Source: Schizosaccharomyces osmophilus
Lineage: Eukaryota; Ascomycota; Schizosaccharomycetes; Schizosaccharomycetales; Schizosaccharomycetaceae
Assembly (NCBI RefSeq): GCF_027921745.1
Contig: NC_079238.1
Coordinates: 2,356,001 to 2,420,000 of the forward strand
Direction: 5' to 3'
DNA length: 64,000 bases
Both the position numbers and the translations under genes were made by a program. Positions 20,807 through 30,844 of this stretch are shown in pieces (the first letter of the stretch is position 1; every line of letters starts with the position of its first letter). A model generated the notes under the pieces. That model made no database searches. It was not told where the DNA came from and saw only the letters and a list, made by a program, of their open reading frames with translations.

Positions 20807-22384
20807 TTAACTGTCTAGGTCGCGTCTCATAAGAAAGGCATCAGAATCACCGTCAGCAAATCGCTTATAAAGCTTTGGTACACGCTCAATTATCTTGAAA
20901 CCACGCCGAGTATACCAATCAACACTATCTTCATTAGAACATCGAACGTGTAAAGTAATTGCGTCCAAAGCTAATCTGTGGGCTGAACGATTTGCAAAAT
21001 CCAAAAGTAACGAACCAATTCCTAAATTTCTGTAAGGGGCTAGAACTGAAAATGTAGCTATGTAAAGTAATTCGTCTCTATTTTTAACGCAACTCAGGCC
21101 TCCTACAACTTTGTTTTCAAAGAGAGCCACGCGTGAAAGTTCATTGTCTTTTAGGATGTTCTTATAGAATGTTTCGCTATAATTTGTATTCAAAACAACT
21201 TGATTCAGCCGTTTAAATGAGTTAATGTTTTCATTCGTTAACTCAACGAGTGAATACCTTGAAATTGGTTTATTAGAAGCTACGGAATCAACAGTAGTAT
21301 CTGAAGAATCTGGTTGTCCAATTTCTTTATCCTGTTTTTCCTGTGGTAAAATATCATCACTAACCAAGTTTTCCTTTGAAATCGGTTGGAACCTATTAAC
21401 CTCCTTCGGTTGGATGCCATGGGTTTCTTCCTGTTTTCTTTTCTTCAAAAGTAAGTTCATTTGTTTATCAATGGAAAACAATCCCTTGGTATCTGCACCG
21501 CATTGTACACAAGTAGGAGTCTTTCTGTAGCGTTCTACGGCACAATTTTCACAAAAGTGATGCTTGCAAACCGTTACAATCGGGTCTTTGTAGTCCTTTT
21601 TGCAAATCAAACAAACAAATGGGATTTCCTCTTCTTTTTCGTTTTTTGGAACGCCGTCCACATTTTTTATACCCTTACGGAATTTGGATTGTGCTTCATT
21701 CCATTCTTGATCTAATTGCCAGCCAGCTTTGTAGTCTTCTCTCATGTGCAGAAACTTACAAGTATCACCATAACCGCAAAACCCTGTCAACTTGTAGTCT
21801 TTACAGACGTCTGGTTGATAATCTATCACTGTAATCGTACGGATTGCAGCCGACGATGGCGACGGACGGACTGGTCCAGTCTGTGCTTTCTTGCTTATCG
21901 GTTCCTTTTTAGGTAAAAATTTTGAATAGTCGTTTTGCGATTGAAACAAGTCTGATGACAATGTACATTGCTTCTTAAAATGAGCACTCTCTTCATCATT
22001 TGAAGATTCGTTTGGGATGATAACTGTGGATGTGTTCATCTCATCGCCATGCACATTCAAGTTGGCAGAGTATTCTACGTTTATGTCTTTTGATATAGAA
22101 GAATTTTGATCTTCCTTCTTCTTGTAATGATCCGAAGATGCATCAGGAACCATTCGGGCTTGCTTTTTTTGCTGGGATAGTAAGTAGTCCCTCGTAGATC
22201 GAATGTCGTCCACTTCGTCCTCATCTTCATCTGAATGATCTGATTTATTTAGAGTATTTGATTCAACATTTGGCTTTTTTCGCTTCAAACCTTCTCTGTC
22301 CCGACCTTTCCTCTTTTGTTGAAATATGGGAACAACCCCATTGTTCTGTTTAGTCTGTTCTTTATAATTATCGCTTTCCACCAT
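20807..22384 (-). CDS. cwf24: Splicing factor Cwf24 (Cwc24/RNF113) fused to a Naa50-like N-acetyltransferase
   Basis: A 525-residue protein in one exon. Residues 1-180 are charged and disordered. A CCCH zinc finger at C194, C203, C209 and H213 is followed by a C3HC4 RING at about 258-295 (CLICKKDY, CKHHFCENC, CVQC). This is the standard Cwc24/RNF113 arrangement, which guards the 5' splice site before Prp2 remodelling. A linker (about 303-372) leads to a complete GNAT domain at 376-525 with acetyl-CoA loop R452-N-L-G-I-G457. It has the Naa50/San hallmarks: NYSETFYKNIL, YIATFSVLAPYR, HVRCSNEDSVDWYTRRGF and YKRFADGDSDAF. Budding yeast and animals have these as separate proteins. S. pombe Cwf24 is, as I recall, also annotated with a GNAT domain, so the fusion is probably genus-wide. 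Confidence 0.93.
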   Translation of the reverse strand: MVESDNYKEQTKQNNGVVPIFQQKRKGRDREGLKRKKPNVESNTLNKSDHSDEDEDEVDDIRSTRDYLLSQQKKQARMVPDASSDHYKKKEDQNSSISKDINVEYSANLNVHGDEMNTSTVIIPNESSNDEESAHFKKQCTLSSDLFQSQNDYSKFLPKKEPISKKAQTGPVRPSPSSAAIRTITVIDYQPDVCKDYKLTGFCGYGDTCKFLHMREDYKAGWQLDQEWNEAQSKFRKGIKNVDGVPKNEKEEEIPFVCLICKKDYKDPIVTVCKHHFCENCAVERYRKTPTCVQCGADTKGLFSIDKQMNLLLKKRKQEETHGIQPKEVNRFQPISKENLVSDDILPQEKQDKEIGQPDSSDTTVDSVASNKPISRYSLVELTNENINSFKRLNQVVLNTNYSETFYKNILKDNELSRVALFENKVVGGLSCVKNRDELLYIATFSVLAPYRNLGIGSLLLDFANRSAHRLALDAITLHVRCSNEDSVDWYTRRGFKIIERVPKLYKRFADGDSDAFLMRRDLDS

Positions 22385-22898
22385 TGTGTATGGACTCAGT
22401 ATTTTTGTTTATACTACAGTCAAAAAATACTGAATAGAAGAATCAAATTTCCAAAGTTCACCGTTACGTGTATCTTCCTCAATCTAAGTTCTCTGCTGGG
22501 TTCTTAATAATTGCTGTTGAGGAATAAAAAAAACTAAAAGCTCATAATTTATTCAAAATAAATGCTCCTTTTTCCTAATTAGTGGAGTTTATTGATACAA
22601 AAATGTAAATGGTTTTAGTTAAGTTTTAATGGTGCTTTGAGTCTATGATTATATGGTGGCCAAAATACTGCCAAGTAAGAACTAATCCCTTTTGGTTGAT
22701 TCTATCCATTTCTTTTTGTTTTTCTCTCTTTCATATGGTTAAGCTTGTACAGAGAGACCAATTGAAGATGAAATACATCTGAGAATTCAATGCAACTTTA
22801 TGCTGAGTATCAAAAGGTTTTTCAAAATTATATTGAAATTACTTTCTATATAATACAATTAAAGTGCTTTCATTATTTACATAGACTTTTTTTTTCCA
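22385..22898. other. Intergenic: cwf24 promoter and cwf22 3' region
   Basis: 514 bases, AT-rich, between two minus-strand genes. No gene, RNA or repeat recognised. Confidence 0.5.
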
Positions 22899-25535
22899 TT
22901 AGTGCCTGCTATCATCAACTGAATGCTGTAACCAAGGGGCTTCTAATTGACCATTACCGTTCTTCACAGGTCTTTCCATGGGGCGATTTCTGCTATTCCT
23001 TTCATTTTGGATCTCATAGGTCTTCATTTTTCTCAAGGTGAATGGCGACGGTGATCTACTTTTCTCACTTGTTTCTCCGTAATACCTTTGATTGTAATTT
23101 GAATCTCTGGCCCGTTTCGTTCTTCGATAAGGAGAAGGCGAAAATGGACGGTTCCGTCTATACGTTGGAGGCGAAGGGGAATAAGAAAGAGATCGCGAAC
23201 GATATCTGCGACGTGAAGCATGTCTGTCTCTGCGAGGAGAAATCGAACGAGAATAAGACCTTCCTCTGCTCGGTGAACGCGAGTAACTTCTTTCACTGAT
23301 CGATCTAGAGAGCGATCTCCTAGGAGCACGTCCTCTGTAGCGATCAGATGGACGATATGTTGACTTACTTGGCCTCCTTCTCGTAGGTGTTTGGGAACGC
23401 GATCTCTCTCGTCTAGAATCGTACGAAGATGATCGGCTTGATGATATGGACTTGGATCCTCCGTAACTGGAATACGACGACCTCGAGTAAGAACGATTTC
23501 TGTCTGAATAAGGATATCCGCTTCTTCCACGCTCGATGTCATCTCTTGAAATTCGCGATCTACCAGGACTTACCTCGGCAACAGAAGGAGAATATGAACG
23601 CCCTCTAGATCTTGGTGGACTAACAGAACGAGAAGAAGATCTGCTACGAGAATAATCCGATGAATACGGCGAGCGAGAACGTGAATATGAAGATTTAGAT
23701 GTATAGCTTTCCGCATCAGATGCGTCATCGGCTTTCGGAGCGGGCATCGTCAACAGGTACTCCCTCATTTCTTCAGTTAAAGCTCCCAAACCAATAGAAG
23801 TGAAATAATTAATGGAAAACCGAACATTGCGAGCTTCATCCGTAGGAAATACACCATGCAGATAAGGTACTAACTCTGGATCGTGGAATCTACTTATCAA
23901 TGTTTTTAAACCAATTGCTTCCAAAAGTTCTTGAAACAAAATTTTTAGAAAAATACGTGATGACGCGGTTGTATCATCTTCAGTTAATCGAACGCTCTCA
24001 AACACAGACCATGGAATGGCATTGGTGCTCAGAAGATTTCCAAAAAACAAAGCGATATTCCGCAACCGGTTCGTCTCATATCTGTGGATGGTAGTGTAAT
24101 AATTTTTAAATGTTTGCTCAAAAGTTGTGCGCCATGTTCGATTGAGCTTGCAAAAACGCTCACCAATCAAACCATAAAATTTTTCATAAGTTCTCTCTTG
24201 ACTATTGCATTCAATAATCATGTTGCACATCTCTATTTCCTGACCTTCCGGTAACTGTACCTTTAATAGCTTATGGCAACATTCCTCAAAGTCGACAGAT
24301 GACATAATTGTAAGATAAATGGATTTTCTTAAATTAACGATATCCGTATTCGTTTGGTCAACAATCTTAGGTTGCACCTGTCCAGCAGGTTCATCTTCCT
24401 CAGATTCCTCACTACCTTCTTCGGATTCTTCGTCGCTTCCTTCTTCTTCTTCGGATTCTTCATCTTCTCCTAAAATTTCACGTTTTATGAAACCATATCT
24501 TGACTCATTTTCTTCAAAATCTTGATCAAAACGAAAGACTCCCAAGGATTCCTGTACATCCAATTCATCATCCAAACTAATAAAATGGGTGATCTGATCC
24601 TCTTCTTCAACTAAATCAAGCTGACTGGGTATAGTGGGATTATCTTTAAATTTATCTTTCCTTGCTTGGAATAATACTTCAATAATAAATTGAACACGTG
24701 GTTCAAGTCGATTCTCGTGCAATATTGTGCGAAGCCTTTCAAATATGCCATTGAAAGCCCTAGATGAGATATCAGAAAGGTAAGCACCGACTTCTCGAAG
24801 AAATCCTGATGCAATTTCTATAGAATCGCCAGTGGGTCTTTCCAAAAGAACAGCAAGGATCTGTAAGCCAACAATTTCGTGGGCTATCTTGTGATTAATC
24901 AAATGGGCAATAAAGTTCGTTGAACTCAGGCACATAGTTTTATCATTTCTGCGAAATGATTTTCGAAATTGAACAATAAGGCGCGTCAACAGTAGCTCTC
25001 CGACTTGCGGGAGTTTTGTATTAATTACGGCCGTCATTGCAGCATAGACTGGAGTAAAGGGGAGCGAAGCAGCCTGTGCTTTCATAATACTTCGGCAATA
25101 CAAAGCGCGTCCTCTGATTAGATTTACTTGAAATAAATCGGGAATGATTTCTTTGATATTCGATTTATTCACTTTGTTAACAAGTCCATTAATTGATTTT
25201 TTCAGTCCCTCCCATTGTAACCTTTGGTATTCTTGTGAATTTTTATCAGTAATTTGAGCTTGAAGAGCTCTTAATTTTGCAGGAGGAACATAAGTTCCAC
25301 CTGTACGGGTATTCATCATTTTTTGAAGAGCTACCTTTGGATCCACTTCTAACTTAGCGGTTTGGCGGCCCTCAAAATCCCGCTGAGCATCTGTTCGTCT
25401 TGGTATGTAATGTCTGTCTTCCCAACTAAGATCCTTTTCTTCGTCGTTTCCATTATTATGATGGTTATTCCTTTCTCTAGGCGTTGCATCCGCCATCTCC
25501 TTGTGATCTTCAAACTTTTGCAATGTTTCTTGCAT
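22899..25535 (-). CDS. cwf22: Spliceosome component Cwf22 (CWC22), MIF4G/MA3 protein
   Basis: An 878-residue protein without introns. After a short charged start, the conserved lead GGTYVPPAKLRALQAQI (about 76-92) introduces the MIF4G domain (about 105-290; QRLQWEGLKKSINGLVNKVN cut here as RLQWEGLKKS). An acidic Ser/Glu tract at about 355-385 separates it from the MA3 domain (about 395-590; LRKSIYLTIMSSVDFEECCHKLL in part). The last about 280 residues are Arg/Ser-rich (RSRSPYSSDYSRSRS type), an SR-like tail. CWC22 escorts eIF4A3 to the spliceosome in animals and acts with Prp2 in yeast. It is immediately upstream of cwf24 on the same strand, so two splicing genes sit in tandem. Confidence 0.95.
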   Translation of the reverse strand: MQETLQKFEDHKEMADATPRERNNHHNNGNDEEKDLSWEDRHYIPRRTDAQRDFEGRQTAKLEVDPKVALQKMMNTRTGGTYVPPAKLRALQAQITDKNSQEYQRLQWEGLKKSINGLVNKVNKSNIKEIIPDLFQVNLIRGRALYCRSIMKAQAASLPFTPVYAAMTAVINTKLPQVGELLLTRLIVQFRKSFRRNDKTMCLSSTNFIAHLINHKIAHEIVGLQILAVLLERPTGDSIEIASGFLREVGAYLSDISSRAFNGIFERLRTILHENRLEPRVQFIIEVLFQARKDKFKDNPTIPSQLDLVEEEDQITHFISLDDELDVQESLGVFRFDQDFEENESRYGFIKREILGEDEESEEEEGSDEESEEGSEESEEDEPAGQVQPKIVDQTNTDIVNLRKSIYLTIMSSVDFEECCHKLLKVQLPEGQEIEMCNMIIECNSQERTYEKFYGLIGERFCKLNRTWRTTFEQTFKNYYTTIHRYETNRLRNIALFFGNLLSTNAIPWSVFESVRLTEDDTTASSRIFLKILFQELLEAIGLKTLISRFHDPELVPYLHGVFPTDEARNVRFSINYFTSIGLGALTEEMREYLLTMPAPKADDASDAESYTSKSSYSRSRSPYSSDYSRSRSSSRSVSPPRSRGRSYSPSVAEVSPGRSRISRDDIERGRSGYPYSDRNRSYSRSSYSSYGGSKSISSSRSSSYDSRRERSRSQTPTRRRPSKSTYRPSDRYRGRAPRRSLSRSISERSYSRSPSRGRSYSRSISPRRDRHASRRRYRSRSLSYSPSPPTYRRNRPFSPSPYRRTKRARDSNYNQRYYGETSEKSRSPSPFTLRKMKTYEIQNERNSRNRPMERPVKNGNGQLEAPWLQHSVDDSRH

Positions 25536-25818
25536 ACTATTTCATTAAAATACCAACTTCAACTTTTTCTTCTTCTAATATGCACAAACTAACAAGAATA
25601 CCATAGATGTTGTGAACTTCGTTTATTACCCGTCCATGAATACGCTACTTATCGTTATGTAATATCGTTATATATGCTTAGGCGAATACTTCGCGAATGA
25701 ATAGTACATATTTAATAAACATAATATAGCTTAGAAATGGTTAGTAAAAAATAAAAAATGGTAAAATTTCAAAAAGAGATAACATTCTTTCATGACCAAA
25801 CATCATAAATGAGTTCAG

Positions 25819-26801
25819 CTAAGCTACTTTAGCCAAATCACCAAGGGAATTAATATAATAATCAGGTACGACAGGAGCATCCTTCTCAAGAAATTCGTTC
25901 TCCTGGCTCACACCTGTGAGAACTAAAAGAGAGCCACCTAAACCGGAGTTCTTAGCAAATTGAATATCCGTGTTAAGGCGGTCACCAACGAAACAAGCTT
26001 TTTTGCGGTCAAAATTGACGCCTGCAACGATAGCCTCCATCATCTCATCATTGGGTTTTCCTAAGACTTTAGGAGTACGGCCAGTGGAGAAAATCAATGG
26101 GTAAGAAATGGAACCGGATCCTGGGAAAAAGGTACCATTCGTAGGGAATGTAGAATCTTGATTCGTCAAAAGGAAAGCACAGTTAGGATCTTGCAAATAT
26201 TGGTAGGCCATGCAGTATTTAAGATAGGTGACATGTCTGTCCATGCCACACAAAACAGCACCGACAGAAGGATCGGGTCGGACGTTATTTAAATCGTCAG
26301 AGTTAACAGCGCGTCTTAAAGAAGCATCAGTACCACCAGTATGTTTAACACCAACACGGTCAAGTTCACTTTCAATGCCTCCTTCACCAAGGACGAATAC
26401 CTTTTTGTCTTCAGGGAGCTTCAAAACCTTCTTTACATAAATGGCAGATGAATAAGCACTAGGATAAATTTCTTCTAGCTTTGCTTCAATTTCATGTGCA
26501 TTGATTTTCTTCTTGTAATCTTCTCTAGACTTGGTAGAGTTGTTTGAAACAAAGAAAACGTGTTTGCCTATTACGAACGGTTATCATACAGTATTCAACA
26601 TTCCTCATACCTGAAGAGCGCAATAGCTCCATGGTCTTCTTAACTCCTGGTAAGGGTTCGTTACCGTTCCAAAGAACGCCTGAAATTCTGTTAGTATTAA
26701 GCATGTACCATAGACAACGTACCATCGCAGTCAAACAAGAACACGTCGAATTTGTCTAGGAACTCTTGATATTGATCGGGCTTTTCAAGTTTAACAGCCA
26801 T
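25819..26801 (-). CDS. pho2: 4-nitrophenylphosphatase / phosphoglycolate phosphatase, HAD family, two introns
   Basis: Exons 26723..26801, 26611..26679 and 25819..26567 give 298 residues, the S. pombe Pho2 length as I recall it. Both introns are 43 nt. The first splice creates the catalytic HAD motif I (FDCDGVLW), since the exon 1 end and exon 2 start are both needed. The second yields KHVFFVSNNSTKSRE, motif II. Motif III and IV are further on (GKPNDEMME and CFVGDRLNTDI). The cap is the C2 type. The enzyme dephosphorylates small phosphomonoesters, probably 2-phosphoglycolate and related damage products. An unspliced reading would terminate early in both introns. Confidence 0.93.
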
Positions 26802-27422
26802 TTTTGAGGATATAGTATAACTGAAAGTGGTGGTGGTGATCAAAAAAATCCGAGACACGTAGCCAAGAAATATAAACGGTACCTGTGACATAAGCTTCAG
26901 GTCAGATACTAGAACTTATTACACCGCCCTAATAATTTCAGTTATGTCCCTGGATATTATAATCCAAAAGAATATATAGCAATGAACGGCATGCAGAGTA
27001 TATTTGTATGCCAAAAAAGATGGTCTATCCATCATTCAGTAAAGATTTGCTAGGACACTGTAATTATGCGAATTGTCCCTATTATGACTTCAGGTCTGGG
27101 TAGTTCCTTCCTTGTTCTGGTAAAAACGACGACCAGTTAGTTAATCAAGGGCTTACTTCTCGCATATAAAGAACCATTGTCACATTTACTGAGGCTATTT
27201 ATAACATAACTTTGTATCATGGAAGACTATTACCAATTCTTTCTAAAATCATCGAATTTCAAAGTCATATTTCTACATCGCGTTCTTATTGATATGGAAT
27301 AATACATATTCATTAGAGGATGATTGGTTTTGTTTATTCTCAGGATAAATATAGTTTCATGAATTCCTATTATGTACACGTCTCAACCCTATTAATAAAA
27401 AAAAAAAGACAGAGATCACTAA
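26802..27422. other. Intergenic: pho2 promoter and taf73 3' region
   Basis: 621 bases, AT-rich. A 31-codon plus-strand reading frame at 27008-27103 contains a Cys-rich bit (GHCNYANCPYYD); see findings. No other feature. Confidence 0.4.
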
Positions 27423-29438
27423 TTAGGTAGCACTCAACCCTAAGCAGTAATTCCTCTCAGTGAATTGTAAATCATAAACAATCGTTTCTTTCGTTTTAAA
27501 GTTGTACAATAAATTGTCTTCAGCAGATTCCGCTTTACTATTTAAGCCCTTAATATCCCAAACATTGACATCGGTATCAGCACCTCCAGTTGCCAGAGTC
27601 GTATTATCGTACGAAAATGCAAGGGAGTAGACTGGACTCTGATGTTTTTCAAACACTTGTAGTTTGCAGCCAGTACGTAAGTCCCATAAATGAACAAATC
27701 CGGTATCATCCGCAGATGCCATTAATAATCCATCGGGTGATAAGGCTATTGACGACACAGAGGAATTTTGTCCTGTGAAAACTCGTACAGTGTTACCGGT
27801 ACGTATATCCCATAATCTACAAGTATGATCGCTTGATCCAGTAGCTATGTAGTTTGCATTTTCATGAAAGGAGAGACACTATAGTAAACAGTTAGCAAAT
27901 ACATTAGCATGAACAGAAAAATACATACATCGACATCGTTTTGATGACCGACGAAAACTCGGAGAGGGGCAGTGTGCTCGATACTCCACAAACGAACAGT
28001 CTGGTCATGAGAAGCACTAGCATAATAATAACCATACGGGGAAAAGCAAATGTCCCAGACAGGTGCATTATGTCCTGCGTATTTGACAAGAGTGGTTTGG
28101 GTGTCTTTGCTCCAAAGACGGTTAAACCCATCTTCTGAACATGAAAGAACATATTCATTATCTGGAGAAATACTAACGCCAAATACTGGTCTTGTATGTC
28201 CTATAAGTTTAATTGTATCCAGGGGTTCGTTTTGATTGCCCACTAAAGCTGTATGAAGTTAGCGCTATGTATATCAACTATGGCTTACCCTGAGGACCGA
28301 GATTATTTGACATGTGTAGTTGAACTGAGGAATCTGCATACGCTGTTGCAAACATGGAAGCATCAGGAGAAAATTTTGCACAGTTTAGAGACGAATAGGT
28401 ATTATGCATAGTATACATGAAAACACTTGGTGGGGTGCCATCTTTTCCTAGTTGCAGCGAGTTACGCCGATTGTCTAAGGAAGAAACATACGCTTCAATG
28501 TCTTTTATGCGCAAAGAGGGTAAAGGTAGATCGGGTGGCACACTATCGATGTTTTCAGCAATACTCTTCTGTTCTTTCTCGAATAATTCTTCTAACGTTA
28601 ATGACGGATGGGTAGTAGCAAGAAATGGCTTTTCCTGAAGACCTTTATCCCGTTCTTCTAGTACTGCTTTGATTTCGGGAAGTAGTTCTTCGGGTATTTT
28701 TCTCTTTCCAAGATAAATATTTTGCTTGTTGTAGTCAAACAACTGTTCTGAATGACCAGGAATTCCTTCGGGTTGCTCTTCAACAACTATGCTTTTCTGA
28801 TCAGCATTTAGCTCAAGTATAGTTTGAGCGTCCGGTTTCGAAGGTTCATTTGTTTTCGCATATATTATTTTGATATCAATGTACTGATTTAAAAGGCGGA
28901 TTATAATTCCACTTCCATTAGCTTCATTGTCAAAAAGAAACTGAACCAGCAAGTCAAAGGTTGCTTTCGTTAAATTAATTCTATATTTATTCTTTCTGTA
29001 CAATTGGGAAATTTCGCTTTCGTCTGCATCGGAGTTTGTCTTCAGTTCATCAAGTAAACGAATGTCATGACCATGTAAAACTTCATGCTCTACACGAAAA
29101 GAGTCAAAAAAGAATGTTGCCATTTCTTTTTCTTTTTTTTGTAGTAAGTCTAGATAAGAATGGACAAACACTGGATAAAGTGTCTTTTGGAGTTTAGGCT
29201 TGTAGAGATCTAAAGTCCCATCGATCCAATCTCTGAGAAGAATGTATACCTGGATATAAGTTTCTGGTGCACCGATATTCCAATCTTGTTGCTCTTCCGG
29301 AATTGCACCTACACTAGAGATTTCCAACCTCAGCATTGCCTCTGTCCTAGAATACCCTTTTCTATACAGGTAATCGAGGACAATTTTATTCAAATCCGAG
29401 GTGGAATTATTAGAATTATACGAGCCAGGTTGTGCCAT
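27423..29438 (-). CDS. taf73: TFIID/SAGA subunit Taf5 paralogue (Taf73), two introns
   Basis: Exons 28289..29438, 27929..28248 and 27423..27878 give 641 residues. The start is [12 protein letters not shown] LisH-like motif ([22 protein letters not shown] in part, about 16-37) is followed by the TAF5 N-terminal domain (about 65-200; [19 protein letters not shown] in part). C-terminal WD40 repeats run from about 330: [49 protein letters not shown] (across the second intron) and [16 protein letters not shown]. Exon 2 could begin six bases later (CTTTAG), which keeps the frame. Fission yeast has two TAF5-type genes, taf72 and taf73; the assignment to taf73 rests on gene order. Confidence 0.92.
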
Positions 29439-29979
29439 AGTGATCTATTATTATTTCCATACGAACAAGCCGGTATGTAAGTATTTCTCACTTTCTTCGT
29501 TCCTTAAACCTTTTTTCTTGTTTTAAGTCTCTCTTTCGCTCCCAAAAAAGATAAAAATTTAAATGAAATAGTAATTATAAACAGTTAACAGAAAAATTAA
29601 AACATTAACCCAAATATTCTGCTAACACCAACTTGGTGTTGTGGTAACTTGTTCAGGTTCTGACAGTATGCAGTCTGCACTTAGTGCTGTGTGCAAGAGC
29701 AATAAAGCTGATAAAAAATATTTTTCATTTTCTAGCTGAAGACTATGTAGATTACAGGATTCATTTTTTGGTAAAAGAATAAGAACTACTCTGAAAGCCG
29801 CTCGTAAATCAAATTGCTCAGTTGATGAAGTTTCGCAAGACTCGTATTTGCAACGAACTAGCCTTACTATGATCACTGATTAAATAGTATCTTTTCTTGT
29901 ATTATTTTCAATACTTACTTAATTTTCAATTGTGCGTGAAATCGTGTTTTACAGTCGAGTGATCAAAAAGTTTGTATTA
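29439..29979. other. Divergent spacer taf73 / 2H-phosphoesterase gene
   Basis: 541 bases. 29439-29620 is AT-rich promoter sequence. 29622-29880 is more complex than normal spacer and has an open minus-strand frame (separate entry) and small hairpins such as AACACC/GGTGTT at 29626-29643. Confidence 0.4.
29622..29876 (-). CDS. Candidate small minus-strand gene (about 80 codons), start not found
   Basis: An open frame of 84 codons that ends naturally (TPSWC, stop) and reads like protein in the middle (FDLRAAFRVVLILLPKNES and LENEKYFLSALLLLHTAL, helix-prone). There is no ATG in it; a GTAAGT donor at about 29921 followed by CATAG/CTAG acceptors near 29870 suggests a missing first exon that would overlap the 5' end of the plus-strand neighbour, but I find no ATG there. 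Could be a non-coding RNA or chance. Confidence 0.2.
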   Translation of the reverse strand: MIIVRLVRCKYESCETSSTEQFDLRAAFRVVLILLPKNESCNLHSLQLENEKYFLSALLLLHTALSADCILSEPEQVTTTPSWC

Positions 29980-30618
29980 ATGTTTAATTTTCGATATCCT
30001 AATCTCCTTTTCCTGGCTCTTCCGCTTCCTGAGTACTATCTCAAAGATTCGTATGAGACGTTTCGAAATTTCCTTGGAGACTCCTTTTTAAGCAAAGGCT
30101 ATCGTGGGCCTCGAGTTTCCCATTTGACTATTGGAATGATCCCGGTAAAGTCAGAGGAGGATGTGCTTCGTTCTATAGACCACTTAAAGGATAACGCCCA
30201 GAATATTCAAAAAGCTTATGGAAACGAACTGCTAAAGATCGATTTACAGGGGACCTCTTATTTTGGTAAATCGCCTGAAGAAGCTCGCGTCTTGTATGCA
30301 GTACCTCAAGAGCAGCACGGAAGAGTTTGTGTTCAAAGATTTTGCGAATATCTTCGAGAATCCTTTGAAGATGTCGGCATTTTCAGTAAAGACAATCGTC
30401 CCTTAACATTACACTGCACATTGTTAAACTCAAGATATATGAAACGAGGAAAGAAGCGCTTAAAGCACTTTGATGCAAATCCACTGTTGGAAAGATTTGT
30501 ACACTATCCTTGGGCACAAAACATTAGCTTATCAAGGCTGTGTATTATGAAGACTGGTGCCGTTGGTCCACCTGGAGACATGTATTATGAAGAGATTGAT
30601 TCAATTCCATTGCATTGA
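29980..30618 (+). CDS. 2H phosphoesterase / AKAP7-ASCC1-like protein
   Basis: A 212-residue protein. The start is taken at MFNFRYPNLLF since earlier codons in this frame lack ATG and the sequence there is spacer-like. Two HxT motifs mark the 2H fold: H48-L-T in VSHLTIGM and H145-C-T in TLHCTLLNSRY, about 97 residues apart as in AKAP7, ASCC1 and LigT-type RNA ligases/phosphodiesterases. KIDLQGTSYFGKSPEEARVLY in between is typical of the AKAP7/ASCC1 branch. Animal ASCC1 has an N-terminal KH domain that is not visible here. Likely acts on RNA termini or in alkylation-damage signalling; that is inference from the family. Confidence 0.85.
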   Translation: MFNFRYPNLLFLALPLPEYYLKDSYETFRNFLGDSFLSKGYRGPRVSHLTIGMIPVKSEEDVLRSIDHLKDNAQNIQKAYGNELLKIDLQGTSYFGKSPEEARVLYAVPQEQHGRVCVQRFCEYLRESFEDVGIFSKDNRPLTLHCTLLNSRYMKRGKKRLKHFDANPLLERFVHYPWAQNISLSRLCIMKTGAVGPPGDMYYEEIDSIPLH

Positions 30619-30675
30619 AATTCCCTCTTGTTTGTTTTGTGTCTGTTTACCAGTCGAGTATGTGGTCAAGTCAAA

Positions 30676-30686
30676 GTAAACAAACA
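30676..30686 (+). promoter_or_regulatory. FLEX element (GTAAACAAACA) before mug98
   Basis: Exact match to the Mei4/forkhead FLEX consensus, 159 bases before the mug98 ATG and just ahead of a TATA-like AATATAAAAGG (30699-30709). mug98 is by name a meiotically up-regulated gene in S. pombe, so the site and the gene agree. Confidence 0.7.
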
Positions 30687-30844
30687 ATCGAGGAAGCAAT
30701 ATAAAAGGTATGAATTTCCATCTAGATTTTACAAGATAAATACAAGTGTCTATAAAATTTTGCTCTCAAGTTGCTACAAAGGAGGCTGATAAGTATATTT
30801 ATTTTGGAGGTGTTACATATTGCTTATTTAACGGTGGTATCTTT

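Noticed and set aside
23033-23542. 169-codon minus-strand frame
   Set aside because: Second frame of the cwf22 Arg/Ser tail; repetitive codons keep other frames open.
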